Of a stretch of DNA of 64,000 nt, positions 1 through 12,160 are shown in pieces. How positions within the stretch are numbered: position 1 is the stretch's first letter; each line of letters begins with the position of its first letter. Under the pieces are notes generated by a model that made no database searches, was not told where the DNA came from, and saw only the letters and a program-made list of their open reading frames with translations. The position numbers and the translations under genes are program-made. The stretch is from an uncultured Paracoccaceae bacterium (GTDB lineage Bacteria > Pseudomonadota > Alphaproteobacteria > Rhodobacterales > Rhodobacteraceae), in NCBI GenBank assembly GCA_937895435.1, contig CALAXT010000019.1, forward strand, positions 1 to 64,000, in the 5' to 3' direction.

Positions 1-549
1 CATCAGATGGGTGCGCAGGCCCGTTTGATGAGCCAAGCCATGCGCAAACTCACTGCCAGCATCAGTCGTACGAATTGCATGGTGATTTTTATCAACCAGA
101 TTCGAATGAAAATTGGCGTGATGTTTGGTTCGCCTGAAACCACCACAGGCGGCAATGCGCTGAAATTCTATGCGTCGGTCCGGCTTGATATTCGTCGTAC
201 CGGTTCGATCAAAGATCGTGACACCGTCATGGGCAATTCGACCAAAGTTAAAGTTGTCAAAAACAAAGTTGCGCCGCCTTTCCGTGAAGTCGAATTTGAC
301 ATCATGTTTGGTGAAGGGATTTCGAAAACGGGTGAGTTGATTGACCTGGGTGTTAAGGCCGGTGTTGTTGATAAATCAGGGTCTTGGTATTCTTATGGTG
401 ATGAACGGATCGGGCAGGGGCGTGAAAATGCCAAATTGTTCTTGAAATCAAACCCAGAGCTTGCCGCCGATATTGAGGGTAAAATTCGCGCATCCCACGG
501 GCTGATTTTGGCCGCCATCACAGGTGAAGAAGATGTGATGGAGGCGTGA
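1..549 (+). CDS. recA: RecA recombinase, C-terminal part (5' end outside window)
   Basis: RecA forms ATP-dependent filaments on single-stranded DNA for homologous recombination and SOS induction. The window opens inside the gene, near loop L1, so Walker A and B are not visible. What remains is 182 codons: the [14 protein letters not shown] strand, the L2 loop with [12 protein letters not shown], and the C-terminal domain ending in a short acidic tail. These match RecA residue for residue in the DNA-binding core. A rho-independent hairpin follows at 603-630, so the gene looks monocistronic at its 3' end. The identification is secure and only the start is missing. Confidence 0.97.
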   Translation, partial: HQMGAQARLMSQAMRKLTASISRTNCMVIFINQIRMKIGVMFGSPETTTGGNALKFYASVRLDIRRTGSIKDRDTVMGNSTKVKVVKNKVAPPFREVEFDIMFGEGISKTGELIDLGVKAGVVDKSGSWYSYGDERIGQGRENAKLFLKSNPELAADIEGKIRASHGLILAAITGEEDVMEA

Positions 550-602
550 TCTTTACGCAATAATTCAATTTGGCGCCGTTTTGCGCCCATAGGCTTGTAA
601 AG

Positions 603-630
603 CCGCAGGGGAAACTCTGCGGTTTTTTCT
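603..630 (+). terminator. Rho-independent terminator after recA
   Basis: A six-base stem CCGCAG/CTGCGG (603-608 with 617-622) closes an eight-base loop and is followed by six T residues. It lies 54 bases after the recA stop and ahead of alaS. Confidence 0.8.
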
Positions 631-720
631 ATATATTGCGCATTCACAACGCCCGCTATGGACGGGGGGGCTGAGGGCGGGTAAATGAACGCAAATCCCT
701 TGTCAAAAGAGGCTGCAGCC

Positions 721-3381
721 ATGCCGAGCTTGAATGATATCCGTGCAACTTTTCTTGATTATTTTGGGCGCAACGGCCATGCCGTGGTCGACAGCTCGCC
801 ATTGGTGCCGCGCAATGACCCGACACTTATGTTTACCAATGCCGGCATGGTGCAATTCAAAAATGTTTTTACCGGCGTCGAGCATCGCGATTATTCGCGT
901 GCCGCAACATCTCAAAAATGTGTGCGCGCCGGGGGGAAGCACAATGATCTCGACAATGTTGGATATACCGCCCGCCACCACACATTTTTTGAAATGCTGG
1001 GCAACTTTAGCTTTGGTGATTATTTCAAAGAAGAGGCGATTCCCTTTGCTTGGAACCTGATCACCCGTGAATATGGCATCGACCCCAACCGCCTGTTGGT
1101 CACGGTATATCATACCGATGATGAGGCGGCGTTGTTGTGGAAAAAGGTGGCAGGGCTTGATGACAGCCGGATTATCCGCATCCCCACCAATGATAATTTT
1201 TGGATGATGGGCCCGACTGGCCCTTGTGGGCCTTGCACCGAGATTTTTTATGACCACGGCCCAGCGATTGCAGGCGGCCCTCCGGGCAGCCCGGATGAAG
1301 ATGGTGACCGGTTCATTGAAATCTGGAACCTGGTGTTCATGCAGTTTGAACAATTTGCGGATGGCACACGTACGGATTTGCCACGCCCCTCGATTGATAC
1401 GGGTATGGGGCTTGAACGGATTGGTGCACTGCTGCAGGGCAAACACGACAATTATGATACCGATCTGATGCGCTCATTGATTGAGGCATCGGCGCACGCA
1501 ACCTCGCAAGACCCTGATGGGCCGGGAAAAATGCATCACCGCGTGATTGCAGATCATCTGCGCTCGACCAGCTTTTTGATCGCGGATGGGGTGATGCCGT
1601 CAAATGATGGGCGAGGATATGTGTTGCGCCGTATCATGCGCCGCGCCATGCGCCACGCGCATCAGTTAGGGGCGCATGATCCGTTGATGCACCGTCTGGT
1701 ACCGGCTTTGGTGCGCCAGATGGGCGCGGCCTATCCCGAACTTGGCCGGGCGCAGGCATTGATTGAAGAAACGCTGCGGCTGGAGGAAACCCGGTTTCGC
1801 CAAACGCTTGATCGTGGTTTGCACCTGCTGGATGATGAGCTGTCACGTTTGCCTGATGGCGCTGTTTTGCCCGGTGCAGCGGCGTTCAAGCTGTATGACA
1901 CTTATGGTTTTCCACTTGATTTGACGCAAGACGCGCTGCGCGAGCAGGGCCGCGCGGTGGATGTTGCCGGGTTTGAAGCCGCGATGGCCGAACAAAAAGC
2001 AAAGGCACGTGCGGCATGGTCAGGTTCTGGCGATACCAAAGAGGCCGCAATTTGGTTTGATTTGGCCGAGCGCCACGGTGCGACTGAATTTCTTGGCTAT
2101 GAGACGGAAACCGCCGAGGGCCAAGTGTTGGCCTTGGTGGCTGATGGTGCAGAGCTGGCGCAAGCCACCTTGGGCCATGAAGTTCAGATTGTTCTGAACC
2201 AAACGCCCTTTTACGCAGAATCTGGCGGACAAGTTGGCGATTTGGGGACACTGCGTACGGATACGGGCCGCGTCGAGGTGACGGATGTGCGCAAGGCGCA
2301 AGGTGTGTTTATCCACTTTGGCAAGGTCTCGGAGGGGCATATTGCCACGGGCCAAGCTGCAGAACTGGTGGTGGATCATGCGCGTCGTGGGGCGATCCGT
2401 GCCAACCATTCCGCAACGCATTTGTTGCATGAGGCGCTGCGGCGCGCGCTTGGCGATCATGTTGCACAGCGGGGCAGTTTGAACGCGCCAGACCGTATGC
2501 GGTTTGACTTTAGTCACTCAAAAGCGCTGACACCTGAAGAGCTGGCGCAGGTCGAGGCTGAGGTGAACACTCATATTCGGGAAAACAGCCGGGTAGAAAC
2601 CCGGATCATGACGCCCGATGACGCGCGCGCTTTGGGGGCGCAGGCGCTTTTTGGTGAAAAATACGGTGATGAGGTTCGCGTCGTTTCAATGGGTCGCCAG
2701 CTTGGCTCTGGCAAGGGCGCGGATGGCGCGACCTATTCGCTAGAGCTGTGCGGTGGCACACATGTTCGCCAGACTGGCGATATTGGCCTGTGCATTTTGC
2801 TGGGCGATTCGGCATCATCAGCAGGTGTGCGCCGGATTGAAGCACTGACCGGTGCGGGCGCTTTGGCGCATATGGCGGGACAAGCTGCGCGTTTGGCCGA
2901 GGTCGCCGCTGTGATGAAAGCTGCGCCCCATGAGTTGGCCGATCGGGTGCGCACGTTGATGGAAGAGCGTCGTGCCCTGCAAAACGAAGTGGCGCAGCTA
3001 AAGCGTGAGCGAGCGATGGGCAGTGGTGAAAACGGCCCCGAAATTCGTCATATCAATGGAATGAACCTGATCGCTGAGGTTGTGCAAGGGGTTAGTGGTA
3101 AGGATCTGCCCGCGTTGATCGACGAGATTAAGGCCCGAATTGGATCGGGTGCCGTCGTTTTGATAGCCGACACCGGTGCAAAGCCTGCCGTTGCAGCAGG
3201 TGTGACCCAAGACTGTACGGCGCGTATTTCTGCCGTCGATCTGGTGCGCTGTGCGGCAGAGGCGTTGGGGGGTAAGGGTGGCGGTGGCCGGCCAGATATG
3301 GCGCAGGGCGGTGGGGTTGATATCGCCGCTGCGCCTGAGGCGATTGAAAAACTGATCGCGTTGATTGCGGCCAAAGGTTGA
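721..3381 (+). CDS. alaS: Alanyl-tRNA synthetase
   Basis: Charges tRNA-Ala with alanine and edits mischarged Ser/Gly. The 886 residues are the normal family length. The class II catalytic core is at the N-terminus ([10 protein letters not shown], then GPCGPCTEI). The editing domain has HSATHLLH near residue 563 and CGGTH near 677, and the C-terminal C-Ala/DHHA1 part is Gly-rich ([15 protein letters not shown]). An in-frame ATG exists 36 bases upstream, but the start at 721 gives the family N-terminus MPSLNDIR and has an AGAGG ribosome site eight bases before it. Transcription ends at a hairpin shared with the opposing regulator gene. Confidence 0.97.
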   Translation: MPSLNDIRATFLDYFGRNGHAVVDSSPLVPRNDPTLMFTNAGMVQFKNVFTGVEHRDYSRAATSQKCVRAGGKHNDLDNVGYTARHHTFFEMLGNFSFGDYFKEEAIPFAWNLITREYGIDPNRLLVTVYHTDDEAALLWKKVAGLDDSRIIRIPTNDNFWMMGPTGPCGPCTEIFYDHGPAIAGGPPGSPDEDGDRFIEIWNLVFMQFEQFADGTRTDLPRPSIDTGMGLERIGALLQGKHDNYDTDLMRSLIEASAHATSQDPDGPGKMHHRVIADHLRSTSFLIADGVMPSNDGRGYVLRRIMRRAMRHAHQLGAHDPLMHRLVPALVRQMGAAYPELGRAQALIEETLRLEETRFRQTLDRGLHLLDDELSRLPDGAVLPGAAAFKLYDTYGFPLDLTQDALREQGRAVDVAGFEAAMAEQKAKARAAWSGSGDTKEAAIWFDLAERHGATEFLGYETETAEGQVLALVADGAELAQATLGHEVQIVLNQTPFYAESGGQVGDLGTLRTDTGRVEVTDVRKAQGVFIHFGKVSEGHIATGQAAELVVDHARRGAIRANHSATHLLHEALRRALGDHVAQRGSLNAPDRMRFDFSHSKALTPEELAQVEAEVNTHIRENSRVETRIMTPDDARALGAQALFGEKYGDEVRVVSMGRQLGSGKGADGATYSLELCGGTHVRQTGDIGLCILLGDSASSAGVRRIEALTGAGALAHMAGQAARLAEVAAVMKAAPHELADRVRTLMEERRALQNEVAQLKRERAMGSGENGPEIRHINGMNLIAEVVQGVSGKDLPALIDEIKARIGSGAVVLIADTGAKPAVAAGVTQDCTARISAVDLVRCAAEALGGKGGGGRPDMAQGGGVDIAAAPEAIEKLIALIAAKG

Positions 3382-3420
3382 CGGGGCGGCCGTCAGATAA
3401 AATGTGAGATATTCACCTAA

Positions 3421-3450
3421 AAAGCGGAGCTCTTCGGGCCCCGCTTTTTT
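3421..3450. terminator. Bidirectional terminator between alaS and the MarR-type gene
   Basis: AGCGG (3423-3427) pairs with CCGCT (3441-3445) around a GC-rich loop. There are T residues on the right and A residues on the left, so the hairpin can serve both converging genes. Confidence 0.65.
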
Positions 3451-3462
3451 AAATTTTGCGGT

Positions 3463-3960
3463 TCAATAGATATAGCGGATCTGATCAGCCCAAAAACGTT
3501 CCATGCGTTTGAGCGCCACATTGATTTCCTGCACGCCATCCATTCCCAAAACACCACGGCGTTGCAGGTTTTCGGCCTGCCGCGCGAACAGATCCCCCAC
3601 CACATCATAAACAGCCGTGCCCTTTTCGGTCAGCCGCACCCGTACCGATCGGCGATCAATTTCTGAGCGTTGATGGTGCATATAGCCAGCTTCGACCAGT
3701 TTTTTAAGATTATAGCTGACATTCGAGCCTTGGTAGTAGCCGCGCGTCTTTAATTCACCGGCGGTGACCTCATTTGTGCCAATATTAAACAGCAGCAGGC
3801 CCTGAACGGCGTTGATATCCAGGATGTTCAGCCGCTCGAACTCATCCTTGATCACATCCAGCAGCAAGCGGTGTAAACGTTCAACCAGTTCCAGACTTTC
3901 CAGATAGCTGGACATGAAACCGGGGCGCTCGGTCAGGGCCATTGGATCGTGGGCGCTCAT
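3463..3960 (-). CDS. MarR-type winged-helix regulator (LdtR-like)
   Basis: A 165-residue winged-helix protein. The central part (EVTAGELKTRGYYQGS, then SYNLKKLVEAGYMHH and IDRRSVRVRLTEKG) is the MarR recognition helix and wing, in the form highly conserved across alphaproteobacteria. That form includes LdtR, described as a regulator of an L,D-transpeptidase. The start at 3960 is chosen because GGAG lies six bases upstream; the open frame continues 14 codons further without a better site. It stands alone between alaS (convergent) and sdhE. The target genes and the ligand cannot be read from the sequence, so the LdtR link is family-level inference. Confidence 0.85.
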   Translation of the reverse strand: MSAHDPMALTERPGFMSSYLESLELVERLHRLLLDVIKDEFERLNILDINAVQGLLLFNIGTNEVTAGELKTRGYYQGSNVSYNLKKLVEAGYMHHQRSEIDRRSVRVRLTEKGTAVYDVVGDLFARQAENLQRRGVLGMDGVQEINVALKRMERFWADQIRYIY

Positions 3961-4047
3961 ATCGGGCTCCATTGGTTGATAACGCAACCAAACTGACGCC
4001 AAATCACAAACGTTCGATTAAGAGCCGCAGAAAATCGCCCCTATCTG

Positions 4048-4311
4048 TCAAAAAACTGACCCGACAAAGGCGCGCAGTGTTTCGATATCGGGGCGAATAT
4101 CCTCTGGCGGTTCAGCGTTTCCGGTGACCCAGCGATAGAGATCTTGATCATATTCGCCCAACAGAGCGTCAAAGCGTGTCAGGGCGGCATCATCCATTTG
4201 ATCGAGATGGGTGTCGGCAAAACGTCCCAAAATCAGATCCATTTCTTTCATTCCGCGCCGCCAAGCGCGCATCCGCAGCCGTTTCAATCGCGCCTCGGCC
4301 GATTCCTGCAT
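4048..4311 (-). CDS. sdhE: Succinate dehydrogenase assembly factor 2 (FAD assembly)
   Basis: An 87-residue SdhE/CptB-family protein that promotes covalent flavin attachment to the succinate dehydrogenase flavoprotein subunit. The diagnostic RGMKEMD (RGxxE motif) sits near residue 19, followed by a short all-helical body with LDQMDDAALTRFDALL and an acidic turn. Length and layout fit the family exactly. AGGA lies eight bases before the ATG. It is divergent from the aminotransferase gene at 4387 and not beside sdh genes in this window. Confidence 0.93.
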   Translation of the reverse strand: MQESAEARLKRLRMRAWRRGMKEMDLILGRFADTHLDQMDDAALTRFDALLGEYDQDLYRWVTGNAEPPEDIRPDIETLRAFVGSVF

Positions 4312-4329
4312 GTGTTCATTCCTGCTTGA

Positions 4330-5589
<1,260 letters not shown>

Positions 5590-5612
5590 ACATAAAGAGA
5601 GAGGGTAGGGGG

Positions 5613-6059
5613 ATGGCGCAAGACGATGGGCAGGAACTTTACTTTCGTCTGCGCGAAAACGGTGCCACGGTGTTTCATCTGGCGCCGTCTGGGCGTGAAA
5701 ATCGGCTTGATATGGCGCCAATCGCCTCTGTGAATTTGCGGAACGGCGAAATCAAGCGGCAGGGTGGTCATAATTTGTCGCCAGAAGAATCTGATCAGAT
5801 TCGCGCTTGGATTGAGGCGCGGACAGCCTTGGTTGCGCGGCGTGAAATTGATGATATTTTGCGAACCGTTGAGCATTTGAACCTGACGGCGCATTGGGTG
5901 CAAACCCGCGCCAGCGCCGATGATCTGGCGGCTGTAACCGATCAGCTTTTGCTGGCAATGCATGATTTGCGCAATGTCTTGGTGCGCAAATTGTCAGAGC
6001 GTTTGATTGCAGATGATGCTGAACTACAGGCCAGCGAGGTTGAGAGCGCGGATGATTAG
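5613..6059 (+). CDS. Conserved hypothetical protein, soluble, alpha-helical C-terminal half
   Basis: I do not recognise a family. The 148-residue product begins with a beta-rich part (about residues 8-55, with alternating hydrophobics and a NLRNGEIKRQGG turn). It continues into long amphipathic helices (about 60-135) and ends in an acidic tail. There is no signal peptide, membrane segment or cysteine pair. The start at 5613 is preceded by AGGGGG six bases upstream, better than the earlier in-frame TTG-type start. It follows aspC closely and converges on the MATE gene, whose stop lies four bases beyond its own. Codon use matches the neighbours, so it looks like a genuine gene. Confidence 0.7.
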   Translation: MAQDDGQELYFRLRENGATVFHLAPSGRENRLDMAPIASVNLRNGEIKRQGGHNLSPEESDQIRAWIEARTALVARREIDDILRTVEHLNLTAHWVQTRASADDLAAVTDQLLLAMHDLRNVLVRKLSERLIADDAELQASEVESADD

Positions 6060-6063
6060 GGGC

Positions 6064-7434
6064 TTATGCCTTTGGCATTTCGACCTGTCGCGCGGCCCCG
6101 CGCCAGAACCGGGCCATCAGCAAAATCGCAGCCAAACTTAGCCCCACAACCAGCCCTGCCCAAATCCCCATGGCGCCATAACCCAGCACAAATGCAAACA
6201 CATAGCTGGCTGGAATGCCCAAACCCCAATAACTGACCGAGGCCATAACCATCGGCACCTTGGCATCTTGTACCCCGCGCAACAGCCCCAAGGCCATCAC
6301 CTGTGCGGCATCTACCATCTGAAAAGCCGCCGACAACATCAAAAGCCCAATTCCCAGCGCCACAATGTCTGGGCGTGCGGGATCATCTTGGGCTAAGAAA
6401 AGGCCGATCAGCTGTGCTGGCATCACCAGATAAAGCGCGGTGACCACCAGCCCAAACACCCCAGACAGTGTTATCGCCATCAGCCCAGCGTCACGCAGCG
6501 CGCGCCCGTTGCCTTGGCCCCACGCTTGACCTATGCGAATGGTGGCGGCATTCGACAGCCCCAAATGCACCATAAAGGCCACGGCGGATATCTCCATCGC
6601 GATGCCATGGGCGGCCAAGGCCTCGGTGCCGATCCAGCCCATCATGATGGATGATGCGGTGAACATCCCGCTTTCAAACAGCCCTGTCAGCCCAATCGGC
6701 CAGCCCAATCGCCAAACCTGCCCCAGCATCGTCCAATCTGGCCGCCAAAACCGAACCAGCAACGTGTAGCGGCGCAGGGGCCTGTGTAATGTCGCATAGG
6801 CCACCAACAAAACCGCACACAAGGTTTGCACCGCCAGCGAGGAAATGGCCGCCCCGCGCACCCCCAGTTCGGGCGCGCCCCAATTGCCAAAAATCAGTGC
6901 CCATCCAAGGGCCGCATTGACAAAAACCCCAGCGATGGTGACCCAAAGTGCCACCTGCGTGCGTTCAAGTGCGGCCAGATAGCCTTTGATCACGATCACA
7001 ATTAGTGCGGGCAACATACCAAAACCGGCGATGCGCAGAAATTGCTGTGCCAGGTCGGCCACCTCGGGGTTTTGGCCAAGTGCCAGAAAAATAGGGCCAG
7101 ATATCCAGAAAATCGGCAAAATCAGTACACCATATCCAAGGCTCAGCCACAGCCCCATGCGGGTTGCGCGGCGCACATCGGTGCTGTTGCCGTTGGATTG
7201 CGCCGCTGCCACCATCGGCATCACAGCCCAACCAAAGCCCGACCCCATGATAAACAGCACGAAAAAGCTGGTGGTGCCCAACACCACCGCAGCCAGTGGC
7301 GTGACGCCATAGCGGCCCAGCAGCACGGTATCGGTGACATGCAGCGCCATTTGCGCCATATGGCTGCCCACAATTGGCATCCCAAGCGTTAAAAGCCCGC
7401 GCACATGTGCGCCATATGAGACACGTGGTTCCAT
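6064..7434 (-). CDS. MATE-family multidrug/toxin exporter (NorM-like)
   Basis: An integral membrane antiporter of 456 residues that should expel cationic compounds using Na+ or H+. About twelve hydrophobic segments are visible. The N-terminal half begins LTLGMPIVGSHMAQMALHV with TDTVLLGRYG, the hallmark of TM1-TM2 in NorM-type MATE proteins. A second pseudo-repeat starts near LGWPIGLTGLFESGMF. The start at 7434 (MEPRVSYGAH) is preferred because the 39 upstream codons are Arg/Cys/Pro-rich and not membrane-like. It is divergent from aspS. The substrate is unknown. Confidence 0.92.
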   Translation of the reverse strand: MEPRVSYGAHVRGLLTLGMPIVGSHMAQMALHVTDTVLLGRYGVTPLAAVVLGTTSFFVLFIMGSGFGWAVMPMVAAAQSNGNSTDVRRATRMGLWLSLGYGVLILPIFWISGPIFLALGQNPEVADLAQQFLRIAGFGMLPALIVIVIKGYLAALERTQVALWVTIAGVFVNAALGWALIFGNWGAPELGVRGAAISSLAVQTLCAVLLVAYATLHRPLRRYTLLVRFWRPDWTMLGQVWRLGWPIGLTGLFESGMFTASSIMMGWIGTEALAAHGIAMEISAVAFMVHLGLSNAATIRIGQAWGQGNGRALRDAGLMAITLSGVFGLVVTALYLVMPAQLIGLFLAQDDPARPDIVALGIGLLMLSAAFQMVDAAQVMALGLLRGVQDAKVPMVMASVSYWGLGIPASYVFAFVLGYGAMGIWAGLVVGLSLAAILLMARFWRGAARQVEMPKA

Positions 7435-7594
7435 GGCCCGGCATAGCGCAGCTCGGCGCGTGCGGCAACAACTGCCGCGGGGCGCTGTTTGCGGCCATTG
7501 GCGGCTTTGCGTGGGAAAACCGCGATGTTCCCTTGACTTCCCCCGCCCCAAAGGTTTTCTGGCCCGACATGCAGAAAGCCATTAGGGGGTCATA

Positions 7595-9370
7595 ATGCAC
7601 GCCTATCGCAGCCATACGTGCGCTGAACTGAACACATCAAACGTTGGGCAAACCGTGCGTTTGTCAGGCTGGGTGCACCGGGTGCGCGACCATGGTGGGG
7701 TGCTCTTTATCGACCTGCGCGACCATTATGGCATCACCCAAGTATTGGCCGACAGCGACAGCCCTGCTTTTGCCGCGGTAGATCGCGTACGCGCAGAATA
7801 TGTTGTGCGGGTTGAGGGGCGGGTAAAAGCGCGTGATGCGGGCCTGATCAACGCCAAAATTCCAACCGGTGAGGTTGAGGTGTATATCACCGATTTGCAG
7901 GTGCTTGGTGCGGCAGACGAACTGCCGATGCCGGTCTTTGGTGATGTGGATTACCCCGAAGAAACCCGCCTGACCTATCGCTTTCTCGACCTGCGCCGTG
8001 AAAAGCTGCATGCCAATATGATGCTGCGCTCAAACGTTGTGCGCTCAATGCGCAACCGGATGTGGGATCAGGGCTTTAACGAATTTCAAACCCCGATCAT
8101 TACCGCCTCAAGCCCGGAGGGTGCGCGTGACTTTTTAGTGCCCAGCCGTCTGCATCCGGGCAAGTTTTATGCGTTGCCGCAGGCCCCACAGCAGTTCAAG
8201 CAGCTGATCATGGTTGCGGGTTTTGACCGTTATTTTCAAATCGCACCGTGTTTTCGCGATGAAGACCCGCGTGCTGACCGTTCGCCCACAGATTTCTATC
8301 AGCTTGACGTGGAAATGAGCTTTGTCGAACAAAAAGACGTGTTTGATGCAGTGCAGCCCGTCATTCAGGGTATTTTTGAGGAATTTGGTAATGGCCGCCG
8401 GGTTGATACCGAATGGCCCTGCATCGCTTATCGTGACAGTTTGCTTTGGTATGGCACCGACAAGCCTGATCTGCGTAACCCAATTAAAATGCAGATTGTT
8501 TCTGATCATTTCCGTGGTTCAGGTTTTGGTATTTTTGCCAAACTGCTTGAGTCGGAGGGCACCGAAATTCGTGCCATCCCGGCGCCCACAGGTGGCAGCC
8601 GCAAGTTCTGCGACCGCATGAACGCTTTTGCACAAAAAGAGGGTTTGCCTGGGATGGGCTATATCTTCTGGCGTGAAGAGGGCGGCGTGTTGGAAGGGGC
8701 GGGACCGATTGCCAAAAACATTGGCCCAGAACGCACCGAGGCAATTCGCCAGCAGTTGGGTCTGGGCGTTGGGGATGCCGCATTTTTCATGGGGGGGCAG
8801 CCTGACAGTTTCCAGGCCATCGCGGGGCGTGCGCGCACTGAGATTGGCCGCGAGCTGGGCCTGACCGATTTGGGCCGCTTTGCGTTTGCCTGGATTGTCG
8901 ATTTTCCGATGTTTGAAAAAACAGATGAGGGCGTAATTGATTTCAGCCACAATCCATTTTCAATGCCACAAGGTGGGATGGAGGCGCTGATGGGGGATCC
9001 GTTGCAGGTCTATGCCTATCAATATGATCTGGCGTGCAATGGGTATGAGCTGATTTCAGGCGGTATCCGCAACCACAAGCCCGAGATCATGTTCAAAGCC
9101 TTTGAAATTGCAGGCTATCCCGCGTCTGAGGTCGAAAAACGCTTTGGTGGCATGGTCAAGGCTTTTCGCTATGGTGCGCCGCCGCACGGTGGCTGTGCTG
9201 CGGGTATTGACCGGATCGTGATGTTGCTGGCAGATGAGGCGAATATTCGCGAAGTTATCATGTTCCCGATGAACCAGCGCGCTGAAGATCTGCTGATGGG
9301 CGCACCATCTGAACCGATGAATGCGCAGCTGCGTGAATTGTCGTTGCGGGTTATCCCAAAAGAAGATTGA
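7595..9370 (+). CDS. aspS: Aspartyl-tRNA synthetase
   Basis: Charges tRNA-Asp, and in organisms that use GatCAB it may also mischarge tRNA-Asn. The 591-residue bacterial-type enzyme has an N-terminal OB anticodon-binding domain ([20 protein letters not shown] near residue 24). The class II core follows with motif 2 around [19 protein letters not shown] near 220, the bacterial GAD insertion in the middle, and motif 3 [12 protein letters not shown] near 527. AGGGGG precedes the ATG. The discriminating or non-discriminating nature cannot be settled here. A hairpin at 9394-9419 ends the unit. Confidence 0.97.
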   Translation: MHAYRSHTCAELNTSNVGQTVRLSGWVHRVRDHGGVLFIDLRDHYGITQVLADSDSPAFAAVDRVRAEYVVRVEGRVKARDAGLINAKIPTGEVEVYITDLQVLGAADELPMPVFGDVDYPEETRLTYRFLDLRREKLHANMMLRSNVVRSMRNRMWDQGFNEFQTPIITASSPEGARDFLVPSRLHPGKFYALPQAPQQFKQLIMVAGFDRYFQIAPCFRDEDPRADRSPTDFYQLDVEMSFVEQKDVFDAVQPVIQGIFEEFGNGRRVDTEWPCIAYRDSLLWYGTDKPDLRNPIKMQIVSDHFRGSGFGIFAKLLESEGTEIRAIPAPTGGSRKFCDRMNAFAQKEGLPGMGYIFWREEGGVLEGAGPIAKNIGPERTEAIRQQLGLGVGDAAFFMGGQPDSFQAIAGRARTEIGRELGLTDLGRFAFAWIVDFPMFEKTDEGVIDFSHNPFSMPQGGMEALMGDPLQVYAYQYDLACNGYELISGGIRNHKPEIMFKAFEIAGYPASEVEKRFGGMVKAFRYGAPPHGGCAAGIDRIVMLLADEANIREVIMFPMNQRAEDLLMGAPSEPMNAQLRELSLRVIPKED

Positions 9371-9393
9371 TCTGGCCTTGGCCAATACTGAAA

Positions 9394-9419
9394 AACGCCG
9401 CGGCATTTGCCGCGGCGTT
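9394..9419. terminator. Perfect hairpin terminator between aspS and pdhC
   Basis: An 11-base perfect inverted repeat AACGCCGCGGC (9394-9404) / GCCGCGGCGTT (9409-9419) with loop ATTT. On the minus strand it runs into five T residues, so it is a strong terminator for the pdh operon. The plus-strand T tract is short. Confidence 0.75.
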
Positions 9420-9447
9420 CTCAATTTCAGCGATCTGTTGGGCAGCT

Positions 9448-10746
9448 TTAGGCCAGCATTGCCATTGGGTTTTCCAGATTTTCTACAATTGCTTTAAGCA
9501 ATTCAGCACCCAGAGCCCCATCAATCACCCGGTGATCGACCGACAGCGACAAGGTCATGACTGTGGCCACACCCAGCGTTCCGTCGCCGGTCACAACCGC
9601 CTTTTGCACGCCAGCCCCAACCGCCAGAATTGCACCATGCGGTGGGTTGATCACGGCATCAAAACTATCAATGCCAAACATCCCCAAATTAGAAATCGCA
9701 AAGCTTCCGCCCTGATATTCTTGCGGGGCCAGTTTGCGCGCGCGTGCGCGTGTGGCAAGGTCTTTCATTTCTGCTGACAAAGAAGACAGTGATTTTTGAT
9801 CGGCGTCGCGCAAGACGGGCGTAAACAGCCCCCCCTCAATGGCGACGGCCACCGCCACGTCAGATGGTTTAAGCCGCAACACCCGGTCAACTGCCCAAAC
9901 AGCATTGGCATCAGGCACAGATTGCAGCGCCAGCGCACAGGCCTTTATGATGAAATCATTCACCGACAGTTTGACCCCGCGCGTGGAAAGCTGTGCGTTC
10001 AATTGGGCACGAAAGGACATCAGCGCATCCAGTTTCACATCTCGGCGCAGATAAAAATGCGGGATGGTCTGTTTTGCTTCGGTGAGGCGTGCTGCGATGG
10101 TTTTGCGCATGCCATCCAGTGGCACCTCAGTATAGCTGCGGTCGGCATAAAGTCGCATCACCGCATCTGCGCTTGCGCCCACAGGCGCAGAAACGGCTGG
10201 AACTGTCGCCGGCATCACTTGTGGGGCAGGGGCCGCGCTTTTCGTGGGTGCCGTGTCAAGATCAGCGCGGATAATCCGGCCATGCGGGCCTGATCCTGCG
10301 ATGGTGGACAGGTCAATACCCTTTTCTACCGCCAAACGGCGGGCCAGCGGCGTTGCAAAAACGCGCGTGCCAGCGGGTGCGGTCGCTGGCATTGCCGCAG
10401 CTGACAGGCTGGCTGCCGCTGGGGGGGGCGTATGTGCCACAGGTTCGGGTGCAACGGCCGCCTTCTTGGCTGTGGCTGGGGCAGTAACAGCACCCGGCTG
10501 CTCACCCTCTTCCAACAACAAAGCGATTGGCGTGTTGACCTTTACGCCAGCGGTCCCCTCAGCGATCAAAAGCGCGCCCATTGTGCCTTCATCGACGGCC
10601 TCAAACTCCATCGTGGCTTTGTCGGTTTCGATCTCGGCTATGATCTGGCCTGAGGTCACCGGATCACCCGTGGCGACAAGCCATTTGGCCAAAGTGCCTT
10701 CTTCCATCGTGGGCGACAGGGCGGGCATCAGAATTTCGATGGGCAT
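9448..10746 (-). CDS. pdhC: Pyruvate dehydrogenase complex E2, dihydrolipoamide acetyltransferase
   Basis: Transfers acetyl groups from lipoamide to CoA and forms the core of the pyruvate dehydrogenase complex. Of 432 residues, the first 80 are a lipoyl domain (lysine in [12 protein letters not shown]). An Ala/Pro-rich linker follows, then a peripheral subunit-binding domain near 130-165 ([21 protein letters not shown]). The catalytic domain from about 210 carries the active-site [10 protein letters not shown] near residue 405. AAGGAG lies eight bases before the ATG. It is the last gene of the pdhA-pdhB-pdhC operon, 12 bases after pdhB. No lpd gene for E3 is present in the window. Confidence 0.96.
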   Translation of the reverse strand: MPIEILMPALSPTMEEGTLAKWLVATGDPVTSGQIIAEIETDKATMEFEAVDEGTMGALLIAEGTAGVKVNTPIALLLEEGEQPGAVTAPATAKKAAVAPEPVAHTPPPAAASLSAAAMPATAPAGTRVFATPLARRLAVEKGIDLSTIAGSGPHGRIIRADLDTAPTKSAAPAPQVMPATVPAVSAPVGASADAVMRLYADRSYTEVPLDGMRKTIAARLTEAKQTIPHFYLRRDVKLDALMSFRAQLNAQLSTRGVKLSVNDFIIKACALALQSVPDANAVWAVDRVLRLKPSDVAVAVAIEGGLFTPVLRDADQKSLSSLSAEMKDLATRARARKLAPQEYQGGSFAISNLGMFGIDSFDAVINPPHGAILAVGAGVQKAVVTGDGTLGVATVMTLSLSVDHRVIDGALGAELLKAIVENLENPMAMLA

Positions 10747-10758
10747 CGCGCGCGCTCC

Positions 10759-12114
10759 TTAACGATAAGTGACTTGATGCACCGCTGCCACGACATCGGC
10801 CGTGGTCAACAGTGCCAGCTTTTCAAGATTGGCGGCATAGGGCATTGGAACATCCTTGCCGGTGCAATTCAAAACTGGTGCATCCAGATAATCAAACGCC
10901 TGTTGCATAATCACTGCCGCCAGATGGTTCCCGATTGAGCAAACAGGAAAGCCCTCTTCGATTGTGACACAGCGGTTTGTTTTTCGAACCGAGGCCAGCA
11001 CGGTGTCATAATCAAGCGGGCGCAGGCTGCGCAGGTCGATCACCTCGGCGCTAATCCCATCAGCTGCCAGCTGGTCAGCCGCCTCAAGCGCATAGGTCAT
11101 GCCGATTCCAAAGCTAACAAGCGTCACATCTGTGCCTTCGCGCCAAATTTTGGCCTTGCCAATCGGCACTGTGAAATCATCGAGCACCGGCACCTCAAAG
11201 CTGCGGCCGTAGAGGATTTCATTTTCCAAGAAAATAACCGGGTTCGGATCGCGTATGGCCGATTTCAACAGGCCTTTGGCATCAGCAGCACTGTAGGGCT
11301 GCACGACTTTCAGACCAGGAATTTGGGCATACCATGCCGCGTAATCTTGGCTGTGCTGCGCGCCCACGCGCGCCGCGGCACCATTTGGCCCACGAAACAC
11401 GATCGGCGCGCCCATCTGACCACCTGACATGTAAAGCGTCTTGGCGGCAGAGTTGATGATTTGGTCAATCGCCTGCATGGCAAAGTTAAATGTCATGAAT
11501 TCCACAATGGGGCGCAAGCCGCCAAAGGATGCGCCGACGGCGATGCCTGCAAACCCATGTTCGGTTATTGGGGTATCAATCACCCGCTTTGCCCCAAATT
11601 CATCCAGCAAACCTTGGCTGATTTTATAGGCACCCTGATATTCCCCGACCTCTTCGCCCATCAAAAACACTTCGGGGCTGCGGCGCATCTCCTCGGCCAT
11701 CGCTTCGCGCAGAGCTTCGCGGACAGTTTGGGTTTTCATTGGGGTGCCTTCGGGCCAATCGGGGCCTGCGAGCGGTGCGGGGGCTTTGGGCTGGGCTGCG
11801 GGCTGTGCGGCTGCGCCTGTGGCCTGCTTGGGTGTTGTTTGGGGCGCTGTTTGCGGTGGGGCGCCGGTGTCATCCTCGCCCTCCATCACTGCAATTGGGG
11901 TGTTGACCTTTACCCCTGCAGTGCCCTCGGCCACAAGAATTCGCCCCATGGTGCCTTCGTCAACGGCCTCAAATTCCATTGTGGCCTTGTCGGTTTCGAT
12001 TTCAGCGATGATCTGCCCTGCGGTGATCGTGTCGCCTTCTCTCACCAGCCATTTGGCCAATGTGCCTTCTTCCATTGTTGGGGAAAGGGCTGGCATCAGA
12101 ATTTCGGTGGCCAT
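10759..12114 (-). CDS. pdhB: Pyruvate dehydrogenase E1 component beta subunit with N-terminal lipoyl domain
   Basis: Partner of PdhA in the thiamine-dependent decarboxylation of pyruvate. At 451 residues it is about 120 longer than a plain E1-beta, because residues 1-80 form a lipoyl domain ([17 protein letters not shown]) nearly identical to that of PdhC. A low-complexity Ala/Pro/Gln linker joins it to the transketolase-like Pyr domain ([14 protein letters not shown] from about 133) and the C-terminal transketolase domain. This arrangement is known in alphaproteobacteria. It lies 46 bases after pdhA and 12 before pdhC in one operon. Confidence 0.96.
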   Translation of the reverse strand: MATEILMPALSPTMEEGTLAKWLVREGDTITAGQIIAEIETDKATMEFEAVDEGTMGRILVAEGTAGVKVNTPIAVMEGEDDTGAPPQTAPQTTPKQATGAAAQPAAQPKAPAPLAGPDWPEGTPMKTQTVREALREAMAEEMRRSPEVFLMGEEVGEYQGAYKISQGLLDEFGAKRVIDTPITEHGFAGIAVGASFGGLRPIVEFMTFNFAMQAIDQIINSAAKTLYMSGGQMGAPIVFRGPNGAAARVGAQHSQDYAAWYAQIPGLKVVQPYSAADAKGLLKSAIRDPNPVIFLENEILYGRSFEVPVLDDFTVPIGKAKIWREGTDVTLVSFGIGMTYALEAADQLAADGISAEVIDLRSLRPLDYDTVLASVRKTNRCVTIEEGFPVCSIGNHLAAVIMQQAFDYLDAPVLNCTGKDVPMPYAANLEKLALLTTADVVAAVHQVTYR

Positions 12115-12160
12115 TCAAGTCTCCACTGTTCGTGTCATGTGGCGCGCGTGTGGCGTCAAT

